NCBI GenBank assembly: GCA_963833885.1
Contig: CAWHZU010000004.1
Location: 1-64,000, forward strand
Source: JASHPR01 sp963833885
Lineage (GTDB): Bacteria; Actinomycetota; Actinomycetes; Streptosporangiales; Streptosporangiaceae
DNA: 64,000 bases
Direction of reading: 5' to 3'
The first letter of the stretch is position 1. The number at the start of each line of letters is the position of its first letter. Below are positions 43,145-51,610 of the stretch, piece after piece. A model generated the notes under the pieces. It ran no database searches. It worked only from the letters and a program-made list of their open reading frames with translations, and was not told the origin of the DNA. The position numbers and the translations under genes were made by a program.

Positions 43145-43498
43145 ATGAACGATCACTCGGGAGCGCCTGTCGCACCTGTCAAGGCCTATGACCCCCCTTA
43201 CTACGTGGCTGTCTTCACTACGGTGCGAACCCAGGACCAGAGCGGCTACAGCGAGACCAACGCCCTCATGGAAGACCTGGTGAAGGACGTCCCCGGGTTC
43301 CTGGGGATGGACCACGCGCAGACTCCTGGCGGGCTGGGCATCACTGTCGGGTACTTCCGCGACGCCGGCGCCCTCACGGAGTGGCGGAGCAACGCCGAGC
43401 ACCGCGCGGCGCAAAAGCGCGGGCAAGCCGAGTGGTACCAGAGCTACACGCTGCATGTGGCGAAAGTGGAACGGAGCCACGGGTTCACGCGAGCGTAG
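43145..43498 (+). CDS. Antibiotic biosynthesis monooxygenase-fold (ABM) protein
   Basis: A 117-residue dimeric alpha-beta barrel protein: YYVAVFTTVRT, VPGFLGMDHAQ, ITVGYFRDAGALTEWRSNAEH, and a C-terminal strand. This pattern matches the ABM/YczJ group, small heme- or quinone-related monooxygenases of mostly unknown substrate. It stands alone between an IS630 remnant and a DUF397 gene. Confidence 0.85.
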   Translation: MNDHSGAPVAPVKAYDPPYYVAVFTTVRTQDQSGYSETNALMEDLVKDVPGFLGMDHAQTPGGLGITVGYFRDAGALTEWRSNAEHRAAQKRGQAEWYQSYTLHVAKVERSHGFTRA

Positions 43499-43730
43499 GT
43501 CCCGCAGAACCCGGCAGCAGGCCGACCAGCCGAGGGGCAAAGGTTCTCTGACACGGCACTAGACGCAAGCCTGAAGCGCGGTAAGACCACACCAATGACA
43601 ATGGCAGCCGCTATGGACACGCCGAGTTTTAAGCTGCCATTGCAGCGGGCGCGTTTGATCCGCTACGCTTCCTGGCTAGCTGAGGGGAGTCCACCCCTCA
43701 GCTCTCCAGCTTAAGAGAGCGATCCGGACC

Positions 43731-43982
43731 ATGCAGCTGCTCAGGAAGCCGTACTACCGCTCGCACGGAGTAACCCCACGCGACGTTAGCGGGGCATCCT
43801 GGCAAAAGAGCCGGTACAGCAACCTCAACGGTAGCTGCGTGGAAATCGGACGGATCCTGCCCGATCGGATTGGTGTCCGCGACACCAAGGATAACGGCTC
43901 CGGGCCAGTCCTCTTCTTCACAGGCGCGGAGTGGAGTGCATTCATCGCTGCAGCCAAGTCAGGCCAGTTCGATAATCTCTAG
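43731..43982 (+). CDS. DUF397 protein
   Basis: An 83-residue DUF397 protein: ASWQKSRYSNLNGSCVEIG, GVRDTKDNGSGPVLFFTGAEWSAFI. The first ~22 residues precede the normal DUF397 start. It converges tail to tail with a XRE-DUF5753 gene, 20 bp away. DUF397 proteins work with these regulators in Streptomyces development; normally both are on one strand. Confidence 0.9.
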   Translation: MQLLRKPYYRSHGVTPRDVSGASWQKSRYSNLNGSCVEIGRILPDRIGVRDTKDNGSGPVLFFTGAEWSAFIAAAKSGQFDNL

Positions 43983-44002
43983 CCAGGCGGTATTGTCCCT
44001 GG

Positions 44003-44875
44003 TCAGCCCCAGGTTTCGTATGCCACTCTTGTCAGTATGTCGCGCGATGCGTCCGGGCTGAGCGAGTTCTCGCGAAGTGCATTGAAAACTAGCTGATACG
44101 TATTTACATCTTGCTCAGAATCAATGAACGTTGTTCCTTCCAAGTGCTCCACGGCGACGGCGTCAGGAAGGGGCACCCCATGAACCTTCGGGTATTTAAA
44201 ATATACAAAAGCGCCGGTTCCAATGACCTGCTTACCGCCTAGCGGCAGCACTCGGAGCTCAATATTAGGATGCTCGGACAGTTCAGCAAGATGGGTCAGC
44301 TGATCTCGCATTACCGATGGTGCAGCAAAGCCTCTGATAAGGACAGACTCATCGATTACGAAAAGCAATTCGAGCGGAGGATCGCGCGTTAGAACGCGTT
44401 GCCGGAGAAGTCGGCCTTGAACACGGCGCTCAATGGCTGCTGCGGGCTTTGCGAATACGGCGGGCCAGAGTTCAAGCAAGGCCCTCGTATAGTCCTCGGT
44501 CTGCATTAATCCGGGAATCACTTGCGGCTCCCAGGTCTGCATCGCCTCTGCTTCCCGCTCAGCCTCTATGATCCGGGCATACCCCTCGGGCAGGTCTCCC
44601 TCGAGCGCCTCAAGAGGATCGATCTGGCGCGACTCTTCGGCGAGAGCTACGAGCTCGGCTCGGTGCAAGTCCGCGACTTCATAGAGGTCCATGAGCTCGT
44701 TGAGGTCGGAATTCTTCACGCTAGCCAGCCCATTCTCTATCCGCGAGAGTTTGGCCTCGGACCATCCGAGTCGCGTGACTACTTGCTTGCCGGTAAGGCC
44801 GACCCGCCTGCGCAGCCGACGCAACTCGCCCGCGAGCCGCTGTTGGCGCAAGGCCGAACTGCCGAAGTCCGACAC
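44003..44875 (-). CDS. XRE-DUF5753 transcriptional regulator
   Basis: A 290-residue regulator: LAGELRRLRRRVGLTGKQVVTRLGWSEAKLSRIE is the helix-turn-helix and the C-terminal ~180 residues are DUF5753 (IPGLMQTEDYTRALLE, VIDESVLIRGFAAPSVMRDQL, ALRENSLSPDASRDILTRV). The start is taken as the GTG at 44875, with GGAAGGAG 8 nt upstream; earlier in-frame codons are not part of the family. This is the intact counterpart of the decayed module at 19.1-20.2 kb. Its A/T content is higher than in surrounding genes. Confidence 0.92.
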   Translation of the reverse strand: MSDFGSSALRQQRLAGELRRLRRRVGLTGKQVVTRLGWSEAKLSRIENGLASVKNSDLNELMDLYEVADLHRAELVALAEESRQIDPLEALEGDLPEGYARIIEAEREAEAMQTWEPQVIPGLMQTEDYTRALLELWPAVFAKPAAAIERRVQGRLLRQRVLTRDPPLELLFVIDESVLIRGFAAPSVMRDQLTHLAELSEHPNIELRVLPLGGKQVIGTGAFVYFKYPKVHGVPLPDAVAVEHLEGTTFIDSEQDVNTYQLVFNALRENSLSPDASRDILTRVAYETWG

Positions 44876-45064
44876 CCGTTCGGCTCCTTCCCATTCCGTA
44901 GCCTCGTCAGCATGCGAAATGTTGTGGCTGATTAAGAGCTTAGGGACGGTAGAGCCCAGTGGGAAGACTGGAGGCAGTAACTTCAGGCGTAACTTTACTC
45001 TGAACTTGCGCAGAAGGGCTTCTCTGTCGTTCACTCAAAGGTGAGGGGCAAAGGAGAGACCCCA

Positions 45065-45283
45065 ATGATCGGTGGGCGGGGCTATCAGGCGCTCGGCCCA
45101 CTTTGCGTCTTAGCACCGGACTATTGCGGTGCAACTTTCGCCGGATCGGCACAAGCGTTCCCCGCTGCTCGCGGGCCGCCGCTGCCGTCAGGTGCAGGAT
45201 CCGTCAGCGGACCGATACGGGCGCCGAGCTGGCTGCAACTCCTGCCAGACATGACGCTGGGCCAGGCGGTGGGGCCGCGCTAG
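45065..45283 (+). CDS. Small hypothetical protein
   Basis: 72 residues from the ATG at 45065, which has a strong AAAGGAGAG 6 nt upstream. The sequence (MIGGRGYQALGPLCVLAPDY...) has no hydrophobic helix and no recognised family; two Cys are in the first 25 residues. It is divergent from the XRE-DUF5753 gene and heads a run of three small plus-strand ORFs. Confidence 0.45.
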   Translation: MIGGRGYQALGPLCVLAPDYCGATFAGSAQAFPAARGPPLPSGAGSVSGPIRAPSWLQLLPDMTLGQAVGPR

Positions 45284-45316
45284 CCCAGCTGAATCCCCAG
45301 GTGAAAGGAATTCAAT

Positions 45317-45436
45317 ATGCAAGAGCGTACGCCCATGGCCTCTGGTGTCAAAGGCCCAGCGGGCCTCGATCATGGGTCCGACCAGCCGGGACTCACGGAG
45401 CGGCAGATACGCTGCGCAGGCGGTGACGTTACATGA
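45317..45436 (+). CDS. 39-residue ORF coupled to the next gene
   Basis: ATG at 45317 preceded by GAAAGGAA; the stop TGA (45434-45436) overlaps the ATG of the next gene (45433), as in translational coupling. The peptide is polar and Gly-rich with no hydrophobic segment. It may encode a small protein or serve as a leader. No family recognised. Confidence 0.4.
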   Translation: MQERTPMASGVKGPAGLDHGSDQPGLTERQIRCAGGDVT

Positions 45437-45723
45437 GCGTCGTCGCAGCCACTCTGGTGACGGTGTTCGCCTGCGTGGTCACGTGGCTCTGTGTTTCTGC
45501 GCGCTGGCGCGGGGTTCAGCAGGACCTGCTCGCCAAGATCGCTGGCCTGCAGGACGATGCGGCACGGGCTCGGGTGCATACCGCGCAGGTCACCCAGGCC
45601 ACAGCGGAATGGAACGCGGGCTACAAGCAGGGCTGCAGCGACATGATCAAGGCGATGGCCGCCATGCATGGCGGTGGCGCCGGTGAGCAGCAGCCCGCCG
45701 AAGGTACGACACGCACGAAGTAG
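45433..45723 (+). CDS. Small single-pass membrane protein
   Basis: A 96-residue protein: residues ~3-22 form one membrane helix (VAATLVTVFACVVTWLCV), then a helical region (LLAKIAGLQDDAARARVHTAQVTQ) and an Ala/Gln-rich acidic tail. Coupled to the 39-residue ORF by ATGA. The topology is typical of small actinobacterial phage- or integrative-element proteins next to DUF5753 regulators. Function unknown. Confidence 0.6.
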   Translation: MSVVAATLVTVFACVVTWLCVSARWRGVQQDLLAKIAGLQDDAARARVHTAQVTQATAEWNAGYKQGCSDMIKAMAAMHGGGAGEQQPAEGTTRTK

Positions 45724-45745
45724 GCGATGCTCCCCGGCGCCGCGG

Positions 45746-46732
45746 TCAGTAGCGGGCGCCCTGCGGAGCGGGGAGGGCGTCGAGTTCCGCCAGGTGTGCC
45801 GCGCTGAGCTCGATGTCCGCGGCGCCGGCGTTGTCGGCCAGGTATTTCGGGGTCTTGGTCCCGGGGATGGGCACGACGTGCCGTCCCTGGGAAAGCACCC
45901 AGGCCAGCGCGATCTGCGCGGGGGTGGCTCCGGCCTGCGCGGCGATCTCCCGTACCCGGCCGACGATGGCCAGGTTCGCCCGCAGCGCGTCCTGCTGGAA
46001 GCGCGGGAGCCCGCGCCGGAAGTCGTCCTGGGGCAGATCGTCGAAGGACGAGAACCGGCCTGCCAGGAAGCCGCGGCCGAGCGGCGAGAACGGCAGGAAC
46101 GCGATGCCCTGCTCCTGGCAGTACGGCAGGACCACGGCCAGCGCGTCCCCGGTCCACAGCGACAGTTCGGACTGCACTGACGTTACCGGGTGCACGGCCT
46201 GTGCCCGCTTGATCTCGTCCGCAGTGACCTCAGACAGGCCGATGTGCCGCGCCTTGCCCGCCGCCACGGTCTCCGCCATCGCTGCCCAGCTCTCCTCCAG
46301 CGGCACCTGCGGGTCCACCCGGTGCAGCTGGTAGAGATCCACGTGATCGGTGCCGAGCCGCCGCAGGCTGCCGTCGATCGACGCGCGTATGTATTCGGGC
46401 CGGCCGTCCAGCGCCCGGTCGGCCGAGCTGTTCGACGGGTCCGCGGTCTCGACGGAGTCGCGGACGATGCCCACCTTTGTGGCCAGTACCGCGCGATCGC
46501 GATGACCACCCGCAAGCGCCCGGCCGACCAGTTCCTCGTTGGTGTGCGGCCCGTACACGTCGGCGGTGTCGATCAGCGTCATGCCGAGATCGAGCGCCTG
46601 GCGGATCACCGCGATCGACGTGGCCTCGTCCCGCGGCGTCTCCATGTCGTAGGAGAAGGTCATGCCCATGCAGCCCAGGCCGATGACGCCGACCTCGGGT
46701 CCGTTGCTGCCCAGCGTCGTGGTTCGCATCAC
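45746..46732 (-). CDS. Aldo/keto reductase
   Basis: A 328-residue AKR13-like barrel: LGLGCMGMT-type start (GVIGLGCMGMTFSYD), LIDTADVYGPHTNEELVG with the catalytic Asp and Tyr, VLATKVGI with the Lys, YQLHRVDP with the His, and FSPLGRGFLAG. All four catalytic residues are present. It overlaps the upstream SnoaL-type gene by 4 nt; both are likely controlled by the divergent TetR. Confidence 0.92.
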   Translation of the reverse strand: MMRTTTLGSNGPEVGVIGLGCMGMTFSYDMETPRDEATSIAVIRQALDLGMTLIDTADVYGPHTNEELVGRALAGGHRDRAVLATKVGIVRDSVETADPSNSSADRALDGRPEYIRASIDGSLRRLGTDHVDLYQLHRVDPQVPLEESWAAMAETVAAGKARHIGLSEVTADEIKRAQAVHPVTSVQSELSLWTGDALAVVLPYCQEQGIAFLPFSPLGRGFLAGRFSSFDDLPQDDFRRGLPRFQQDALRANLAIVGRVREIAAQAGATPAQIALAWVLSQGRHVVPIPGTKTPKYLADNAGAADIELSAAHLAELDALPAPQGARY

Positions 46733-47577
46733 CTGGGCCCTCCGCTCCCCGCGCGCTCGAAAGGTGCTTCGACATCGTCGTAGGAGCGGACCGCGGCCAG
46801 CAGCCCGTCCGGGCCGCGCTCGTGGACGGCCATTCCCGCCTGGGGCGGCAGGTCGTGGCTGCCCCAGCGGACGCAGTTGTATTCCAGAGCGGAGCGCGTC
46901 CCGTCATCGGTGATCGCACAGTACTGCAGGTCGATGCCGCCGCCGGCACTGAAGCAGTCGGAGTAGAAGGAACGCAGCTCACCAGCGCCCCGGCGGGTGT
47001 ACTTCGGCCCGAAGGGCCCCTGGAAGTACCCCTCCGGCTCGAAGGTGCTCACGATGGCGTCGGTGTCGCCGGCCTCGAACGCGGCCTGGTAGCGCCCGAC
47101 GACATCACCGGGATTGGTGTGCCCGGGCTCGAGGATGGGAGGCCTGAGGTGGCGCCGCCCGTCGACCGGCCACTGGCTGCAGTAGGTGCGGAACACCACC
47201 GACCGATCGTCAGGCGACTCGGCGACGACCGCGACCGGCCAGGACAGTTCCTGCCCGTCGTGGGTCACGTGCAATAGGAACTCAACCACGGCCCGCCCGC
47301 CGACGACGGTGGAGGCCACGGTCTCGGCACGGGCGTGCCGCTCGGCCATGAACTCTTTATTGGTCGTGACGAACTGCCGCAGCCGCTTGTGACCGCGGAC
47401 CTCGCCTGCGCGGGGGTCGTAGATGACCACCTCGCCGGGCCACACCCTTTCCAGGGCGTGGGCATCCCCGGTGTTCAGCGCGCTGAAGTACTGCCCGACC
47501 GGATCGGCCTGGCCTGCGGCGCGCGTCTGCGTGCGCGCCAGCTCTACCGCGCTGACGAAGTCCGGATACCACGGCAT
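46729..47577 (-). CDS. Tandem SnoaL/NTF2-like domain protein
   Basis: A 282-residue protein made of two NTF2-like domains. The first: YFSALNTGDAHALERVWPGEVVIYDP; the second: YQAAFEAGDTDAIVSTFEPEGYFQGPFG. Each has the expected cone-shaped helix-then-strand order. ATG at 47577 is chosen as the point where the family begins; the frame is open upstream without similarity. Possibly a cyclase, isomerase or dehydratase acting with the aldo/keto reductase. Confidence 0.8.
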   Translation of the reverse strand: MPWYPDFVSAVELARTQTRAAGQADPVGQYFSALNTGDAHALERVWPGEVVIYDPRAGEVRGHKRLRQFVTTNKEFMAERHARAETVASTVVGGRAVVEFLLHVTHDGQELSWPVAVVAESPDDRSVVFRTYCSQWPVDGRRHLRPPILEPGHTNPGDVVGRYQAAFEAGDTDAIVSTFEPEGYFQGPFGPKYTRRGAGELRSFYSDCFSAGGGIDLQYCAITDDGTRSALEYNCVRWGSHDLPPQAGMAVHERGPDGLLAAVRSYDDVEAPFERAGSGGPR

Positions 47578-47751
47578 CTCAACCTTGCTCCCTTGCCGAC
47601 GGGGCAAATCTCCGCAGATTGCCGCCTCTTGCCCTTCGGCAACCTCCCCAGCAGTCTGCCAGTCGCTGGACGCAGCAGCCCGCTGCGGTGCCTGGCGTCG
47701 GTGCTTCGCCCGGCTCGCGCTCCCGTCAGGCCCGTCTATCTGCGAACTTCT

Positions 47752-47790
47752 CAATGCGCAAAATTTTTCATTGCGCAATCTTGCGCATTG
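47752..47790. promoter_or_regulatory. TetR operator: repeated TTGCGCA palindromes
   Basis: CAATGCGCAA (47752-47761) and TTGCGCATTG (47781-47790) are exact inverses, with ATTGCGCAAT (47770-47779), itself a palindrome, between them. This lies 27 bp upstream of the TetR start and 175 bp from the divergent SnoaL/AKR operon, a typical autoregulatory position. Confidence 0.75.
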
Positions 47791-47816
47791 AGCAACTAGG
47801 GCTCTAGGGTGGAGCC

Positions 47817-48518
47817 ATGGACAGCAAGACCACACAGACGGCCAGCGCGGGCCTGCGGGAGCGCAAGAAGCTGGCCACCAAGCAGGCGCTCGCCCTGGCC
47901 GCGATGAAGCTCGCGGTCCAGCGCGGCCTGGAGAACGTCCGGGTGGAGGACATCGCCGACGCGGCGAACGTGTCCCGCCGGACCTTCACCAACTACTTCG
48001 CCAGCAAGGAAGAGGCGATCGCGTCACTGAGCGCCGGCCGGTTCGCCCGGGCGGCTCAGTCGCTGCGGGACCGCCCGGCCAGCGAGCCGATGGCCGATTC
48101 TCTGGCCGAGGTGTTCGCCGCCCAGCACCAGGCCGCGGACCGGCTGGACCCCGAGCGGGTGGCGCCGGTCCAGATGCTGATGATGTCGCCCGCGCTGCAG
48201 GGCGAGGCGCTGAAGACCATGGTCGCGGCCGAAGGGCCGCTGGCCACCGCGATCGCCGAACGGACCGGCGCCGACCCGCAGGGCGATCTGCACCCGCGCG
48301 TGCTCGCGGCAGCGGTCATGGCCGCAGTCCGGACGGCGACCGCCCAATGGGGGATCAGCGACGGCTCCCTGCCTGATCTGATCCGCCAGGCCATCCGGCA
48401 GGTGACCGGGCACTCCGCGGCCGATGCACCGGCAGCGCTGGCGGCCGGCCCCGATGACATCCAGCTCGATGACAGCAAGCCCGATGACAGCAAGCCCGAC
48501 AGCAACCAGCCCCGATAA
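47817..48518 (+). CDS. TetR/AcrR family regulator
   Basis: A 233-residue TetR regulator: ALAAMKLAVQRGLENVRVEDIADAANVSRRTFTNYFASKEE is the complete helix-turn-helix (residues ~25-65). The ligand domain continues to ~210. The C-terminal tail repeats DDSKP twice then DSNQPR, encoded by GATGACAGCAAGCCC repeats at 48469-48505. It is divergent from the SnoaL/AKR genes and 10 bp before a small membrane gene. The palindromes at 47752-47790 are the likely operator. Confidence 0.92.
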   Translation: MDSKTTQTASAGLRERKKLATKQALALAAMKLAVQRGLENVRVEDIADAANVSRRTFTNYFASKEEAIASLSAGRFARAAQSLRDRPASEPMADSLAEVFAAQHQAADRLDPERVAPVQMLMMSPALQGEALKTMVAAEGPLATAIAERTGADPQGDLHPRVLAAAVMAAVRTATAQWGISDGSLPDLIRQAIRQVTGHSAADAPAALAAGPDDIQLDDSKPDDSKPDSNQPR

Positions 48519-48528
48519 GGAGAAGGCA

Positions 48529-48732
48529 ATGTTCGCACTGCTCAAAGACGTCCCGGTCATCAACAACCCGGTGTTCCGGATCGTGCTCGGCGCCGCGCTC
48601 ATCGCGATCGCCGTCGCGCTCCTGCACGACAGCATCATCCTCATCGCGATCGGCGCCCTGATCCTGATCATGGGCCTGGTCCACGGCTTCCGCAGCCTGA
48701 CCACCCGCACCCAGAACGGAGAGGTTCGATGA
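48529..48732 (+). CDS. Small two-helix membrane protein
   Basis: 67 residues from the ATG at 48529 (AAGGAGAAGGC upstream): two hydrophobic helices (VLGAALIAIAVALL and IILIAIGALILIMGLV). It overlaps the next gene by 4 nt. Unknown function; the context suggests a membrane complex with the VC0807-type protein. Confidence 0.7.
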   Translation: MFALLKDVPVINNPVFRIVLGAALIAIAVALLHDSIILIAIGALILIMGLVHGFRSLTTRTQNGEVR

Positions 48733-49523
48733 CCGCCCCCGCAGCCACGGTCCCCGGCCCCCGGCCGGGAACCGTCACCCCCGCCCGCAGCGACGCCAGC
48801 GGCCGCCCGGCCGCCCAGAACGGCAAGGGCACCCGGCCCGGAGCACAGGGGCCTTCGGGCCGGGCCGTCCTGACCGGACTGGCCAGCGTGGCGATCAACT
48901 TCGTCGTCCCGCTGGTGGCCTACCACCTGGTCCGGCCGCACACCGACAGCTCAGCCATGGCCCTGGCCCTGGTGGGCGCCATCCCGGTCGTCTGGACCCT
49001 GGCCATCCTGGTTGTCCGGCGCAAGCTCAGCGCGCTGGGCATGGTCGGCGTCGCCCTCTTCGCCGTCGGCGTGCTGATCTCCTGGGTCTCGGGCGGCAGC
49101 ACCCTGGCCATGGAGCTGCAGGACCCGGTCATCTTCGGCCTGTTCGGGATCGCCTGCCTGGTCTCGATCGCCGTCGGCCACCCGCTGCACCAGGTCATCC
49201 TGCGCGCGATGGGCCGGAACAACTCCCGCTACATCGAGGTCGCCGACCGCGCCGCGGCCAGCGGCACCTCGATGGTCTCGACCCTCATCATCGGGCTGGC
49301 CTTCGTCAGCCACGCCATCGCGGTCGCCGTGCTGGCGTTCACCCAGAGCACCAGCACGTTCCTGGCCCTGCAGAACCCGGTCGGCCTGCCCTTCATCGGG
49401 CTGGGCCTAGTCGGACTGTTCATCTACGGAAGCCGCCAGCAAGCCCGCCAGCGTGCTGCCGCTGCCACCTCGCCAGCCCCCAGCGACAAGAACGACGCCG
49501 GCCAGGCGGAAGGCACCTCATGA
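48729..49523 (+). CDS. VC0807-family-like polytopic membrane protein
   Basis: A 264-residue protein: ~45 polar residues, then about six membrane helices (VAINFVVPLVAYHLVRP, ALVGAIPVVWTLAILVV, VALFAVGVLISWVSGG, MVSTLIIGLAFVSHAIAVAVL, VGLPFIGLGLVGLFIYG). PLVAYHL followed by SALGMVGVALFAVG is the pattern of the VC0807 family. Role unknown. Coupled to its neighbours on both sides by ATGA overlaps. Confidence 0.75.
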   Translation: MTAPAATVPGPRPGTVTPARSDASGRPAAQNGKGTRPGAQGPSGRAVLTGLASVAINFVVPLVAYHLVRPHTDSSAMALALVGAIPVVWTLAILVVRRKLSALGMVGVALFAVGVLISWVSGGSTLAMELQDPVIFGLFGIACLVSIAVGHPLHQVILRAMGRNNSRYIEVADRAAASGTSMVSTLIIGLAFVSHAIAVAVLAFTQSTSTFLALQNPVGLPFIGLGLVGLFIYGSRQQARQRAAAATSPAPSDKNDAGQAEGTS

Positions 49524-50842
49524 CCGCGCGACCGCTCCAGCACGCTGATCCGCGGCGCACGGATCTTCGACGGGCAGCGGCTGCGGCCGGCCAGCAACGT
49601 CCTGCTGGCCGGCGGCGCCGTCGCCGGCATCGGCGATGAGCTCGGCGTCCCGGCGGGCGCCGACGTCGTCGAGGGCTGTGGCCGAACCCTGCTGCCCGGC
49701 CTGATCGACTGCCACGTCCACGCCGGCGACGTCCGTGCCCTCAGTCAGGCACTGGCCTTCGGGGTCACCACCGAACTGGACATGTTCAGCGATCCCGGCC
49801 TCGCCGCGCAGCGGCGGTCGCTGGCCGCCTCCCGCGACGACGTCGCCGACATCCGCACCGCCGTGCAGGGCGCCACGGTGACCGGCGGCACCTTTTCGCG
49901 GATCAGCCCGGGCCTGCCCACCGTGGGCGGCCCGCAGGACGCGGCGGCATTCGTCTCGGCCCAGGCGGCGCACGGCGCGGACTACCTCAAGGTCTACCTG
50001 GAAGACTCCGCCTGGTACGGCAGCCCCGCCATGTCCGCCGCTACCGTCCGCGCGCTGGTCACGGCCGCGCACGACCGTGGCATGCTGGCCGTCGCGCACG
50101 CCGATAGCGCCGCCATGGCCCACATGTTCATCCAGGCCGACGGGGACGGCCTGGCCCACGTGCTCGGCGACTCGACCTCACCCCGGCATTCCTGGCGGAC
50201 CTGCGCCGCCGCCCGGCCTTCGTGATAGCCACCCTGCGGGCCACCGCGGTCCTGTCCGCCGCACACGCCAGCGAGATCGAGGCAGACCAGCGCGAACTGG
50301 CCCGCCACCCGCGGCTGGGCCCCTACCTCGACGAGCCCACCCGGGCCGTCTTCACCCGGCCCAGCCTGCTGGCCGACGCACGCGCCCGCGGCGCGGCCGC
50401 GGCATGCAAGGGCGGGCGGCTCGACTTCGACAGCGCACTGCGCAGCGTGACGGCCCTGAACCAAGCCGGCATCCAGGTGCTGGCCGGCACCGACACCAAC
50501 TATCCCGATGCGGAGGACGGCAACGCCATCCTGAACGCGTACGCGGGGCATGGTGTCGCGCTGCATCACGAACTCGAGCTGCTGGTCCGCGCCGGGCTGT
50601 CCCCCGCCGCGGCGCTGGCCGCGGCCACGTCGGTCCCGGCCCAGGCGTTCGGGCTGGCCGACCGGGGCCGCGTCGCCCCCGGCCTGCGCGCCGACCTGCT
50701 GCTCGTCGACGGCGACCCGTGCGCCGACATCACCGCGACCCGCAACATCGCCGCGATCTGGCGCAACGGCGACCCGCCTGCACCGCCAGCCGCACCCGGT
50801 CCCGCGCGGCGTAACGACCACGGCGCCCGCCGCGGGCGCTAG
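49520..50842 (+). pseudogene. Amidohydrolase family enzyme with two frameshifts
   Basis: The ATG at 49520 overlaps the previous gene; after ~8 codons one extra base (near 49540) moves to LIRGARIFDGQRLRP, the usual amidohydrolase start. The metal-site DCHVHAGD, KVYLED with the Lys, and AVAHADSAAM follow. Near 50190 one missing base moves to TPAFLADLRRRPAFVIATL, and the last part includes LAGTDTNYPDAED (catalytic Asp) and GRVAPGLRADLLLVDGDP. All catalytic elements exist once both shifts are undone. The junctions lie at C-runs. Substrate unknown; imidazolonepropionase/prolidase-like group. Confidence 0.85.
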
Positions 50843-50926
50843 CGCATGAAAAGCTGCCGCCCCGTGATCCTCTGACTCACGCTAAGGGGCATTGCAGCCG
50901 CCGCGGAGGCAACCGCCTGGACATTC

Positions 50927-50958
50927 AAATAATGATGCTATTAAAATAACGATGATAT
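50927..50958. promoter_or_regulatory. AT-rich direct repeat upstream of the TetR start
   Basis: AATAATGATGCTA (50928-50940) and AATAACGATGATA (50945-50957) are direct repeats 17 bp apart in an otherwise very GC-rich region, and the second runs into the ATG of the regulator. This may be an operator or promoter of a leaderless transcript. Confidence 0.5.
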
Positions 50959-51610
50959 GTCACCGCGACTGACCCGGGCCGAGCAGACCGACCGCAACCG
51001 CGCGCTGCTGCTGGCGGCTGCCCGCGAGGTGTTCCTGGAGCGCGGCTATCACGGCGCTTCGGTGGATCAGATCGCCGACGAGGCGGGCTTCTCCACTGGC
51101 GTCGTCTATTCGCAGTTCGACGGCAAGGCGGACCTGTTCCTGACCCTGCTGGAGGCGAGGATCGAGCAGCGCGCGGCGGGCAACGCGCGGGCGGTCGAGA
51201 CCCTGGCAGGCGATGCGGGCATCGCGCGGCTGCTCGAGCACGCGGCCGGCGTGGACCGCGCCGAGCCCGAGTGGGGGCTGCTGGTCATCGAGTTCCGGGT
51301 GCATGCCGCGCGCGACCCCAAGCTGGGCCACCGGTACGCGGCCCTTCACCAGCGCACCCTGGCTGGCATGGAGCGAGCGATCACCGGCATCTACCAACGG
51401 GCGGGCGAGCCGCCGCCGCTGCCCGCCGCGGACCTGGCGCGCCTGCTGATCACCGTCGGCGCAGGCGCCCGGCTCGAGGAGGCAGCCGGGCCCGGCTCGT
51501 CCCCGATGACGCTGCTAGCCGGGCTGCTGGCACGCCTGATCATGCGGCAGCCGGGCGCCCTCGCGCGGGCACCAGGCGGGAAGGAATCCGATGACCGCGA
51601 TCACCAATGA
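50957..51610 (+). CDS. TetR/AcrR family regulator
   Basis: A 217-residue TetR protein with a complete helix-turn-helix (ALLLAAAREVFLERGYHGASVDQIADEAGFSTGVVYSQFDGK). No ribosome binding site precedes the ATG at 50957, which fits leaderless translation. The C-terminus overlaps the start of the CoA-ligase gene by 20 nt, so it is cotranscribed with and probably controls that gene. Confidence 0.92.
   Translation: MSPRLTRAEQTDRNRALLLAAAREVFLERGYHGASVDQIADEAGFSTGVVYSQFDGKADLFLTLLEARIEQRAAGNARAVETLAGDAGIARLLEHAAGVDRAEPEWGLLVIEFRVHAARDPKLGHRYAALHQRTLAGMERAITGIYQRAGEPPPLPAADLARLLITVGAGARLEEAAGPGSSPMTLLAGLLARLIMRQPGALARAPGGKESDDRDHQ

Noticed and set aside
44940..45060. Extended N-terminus of the XRE-DUF5753 regulator up to 45034
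   Set aside because: The extra residues have no family similarity and the GTG at 44875 has a good ribosome binding site.
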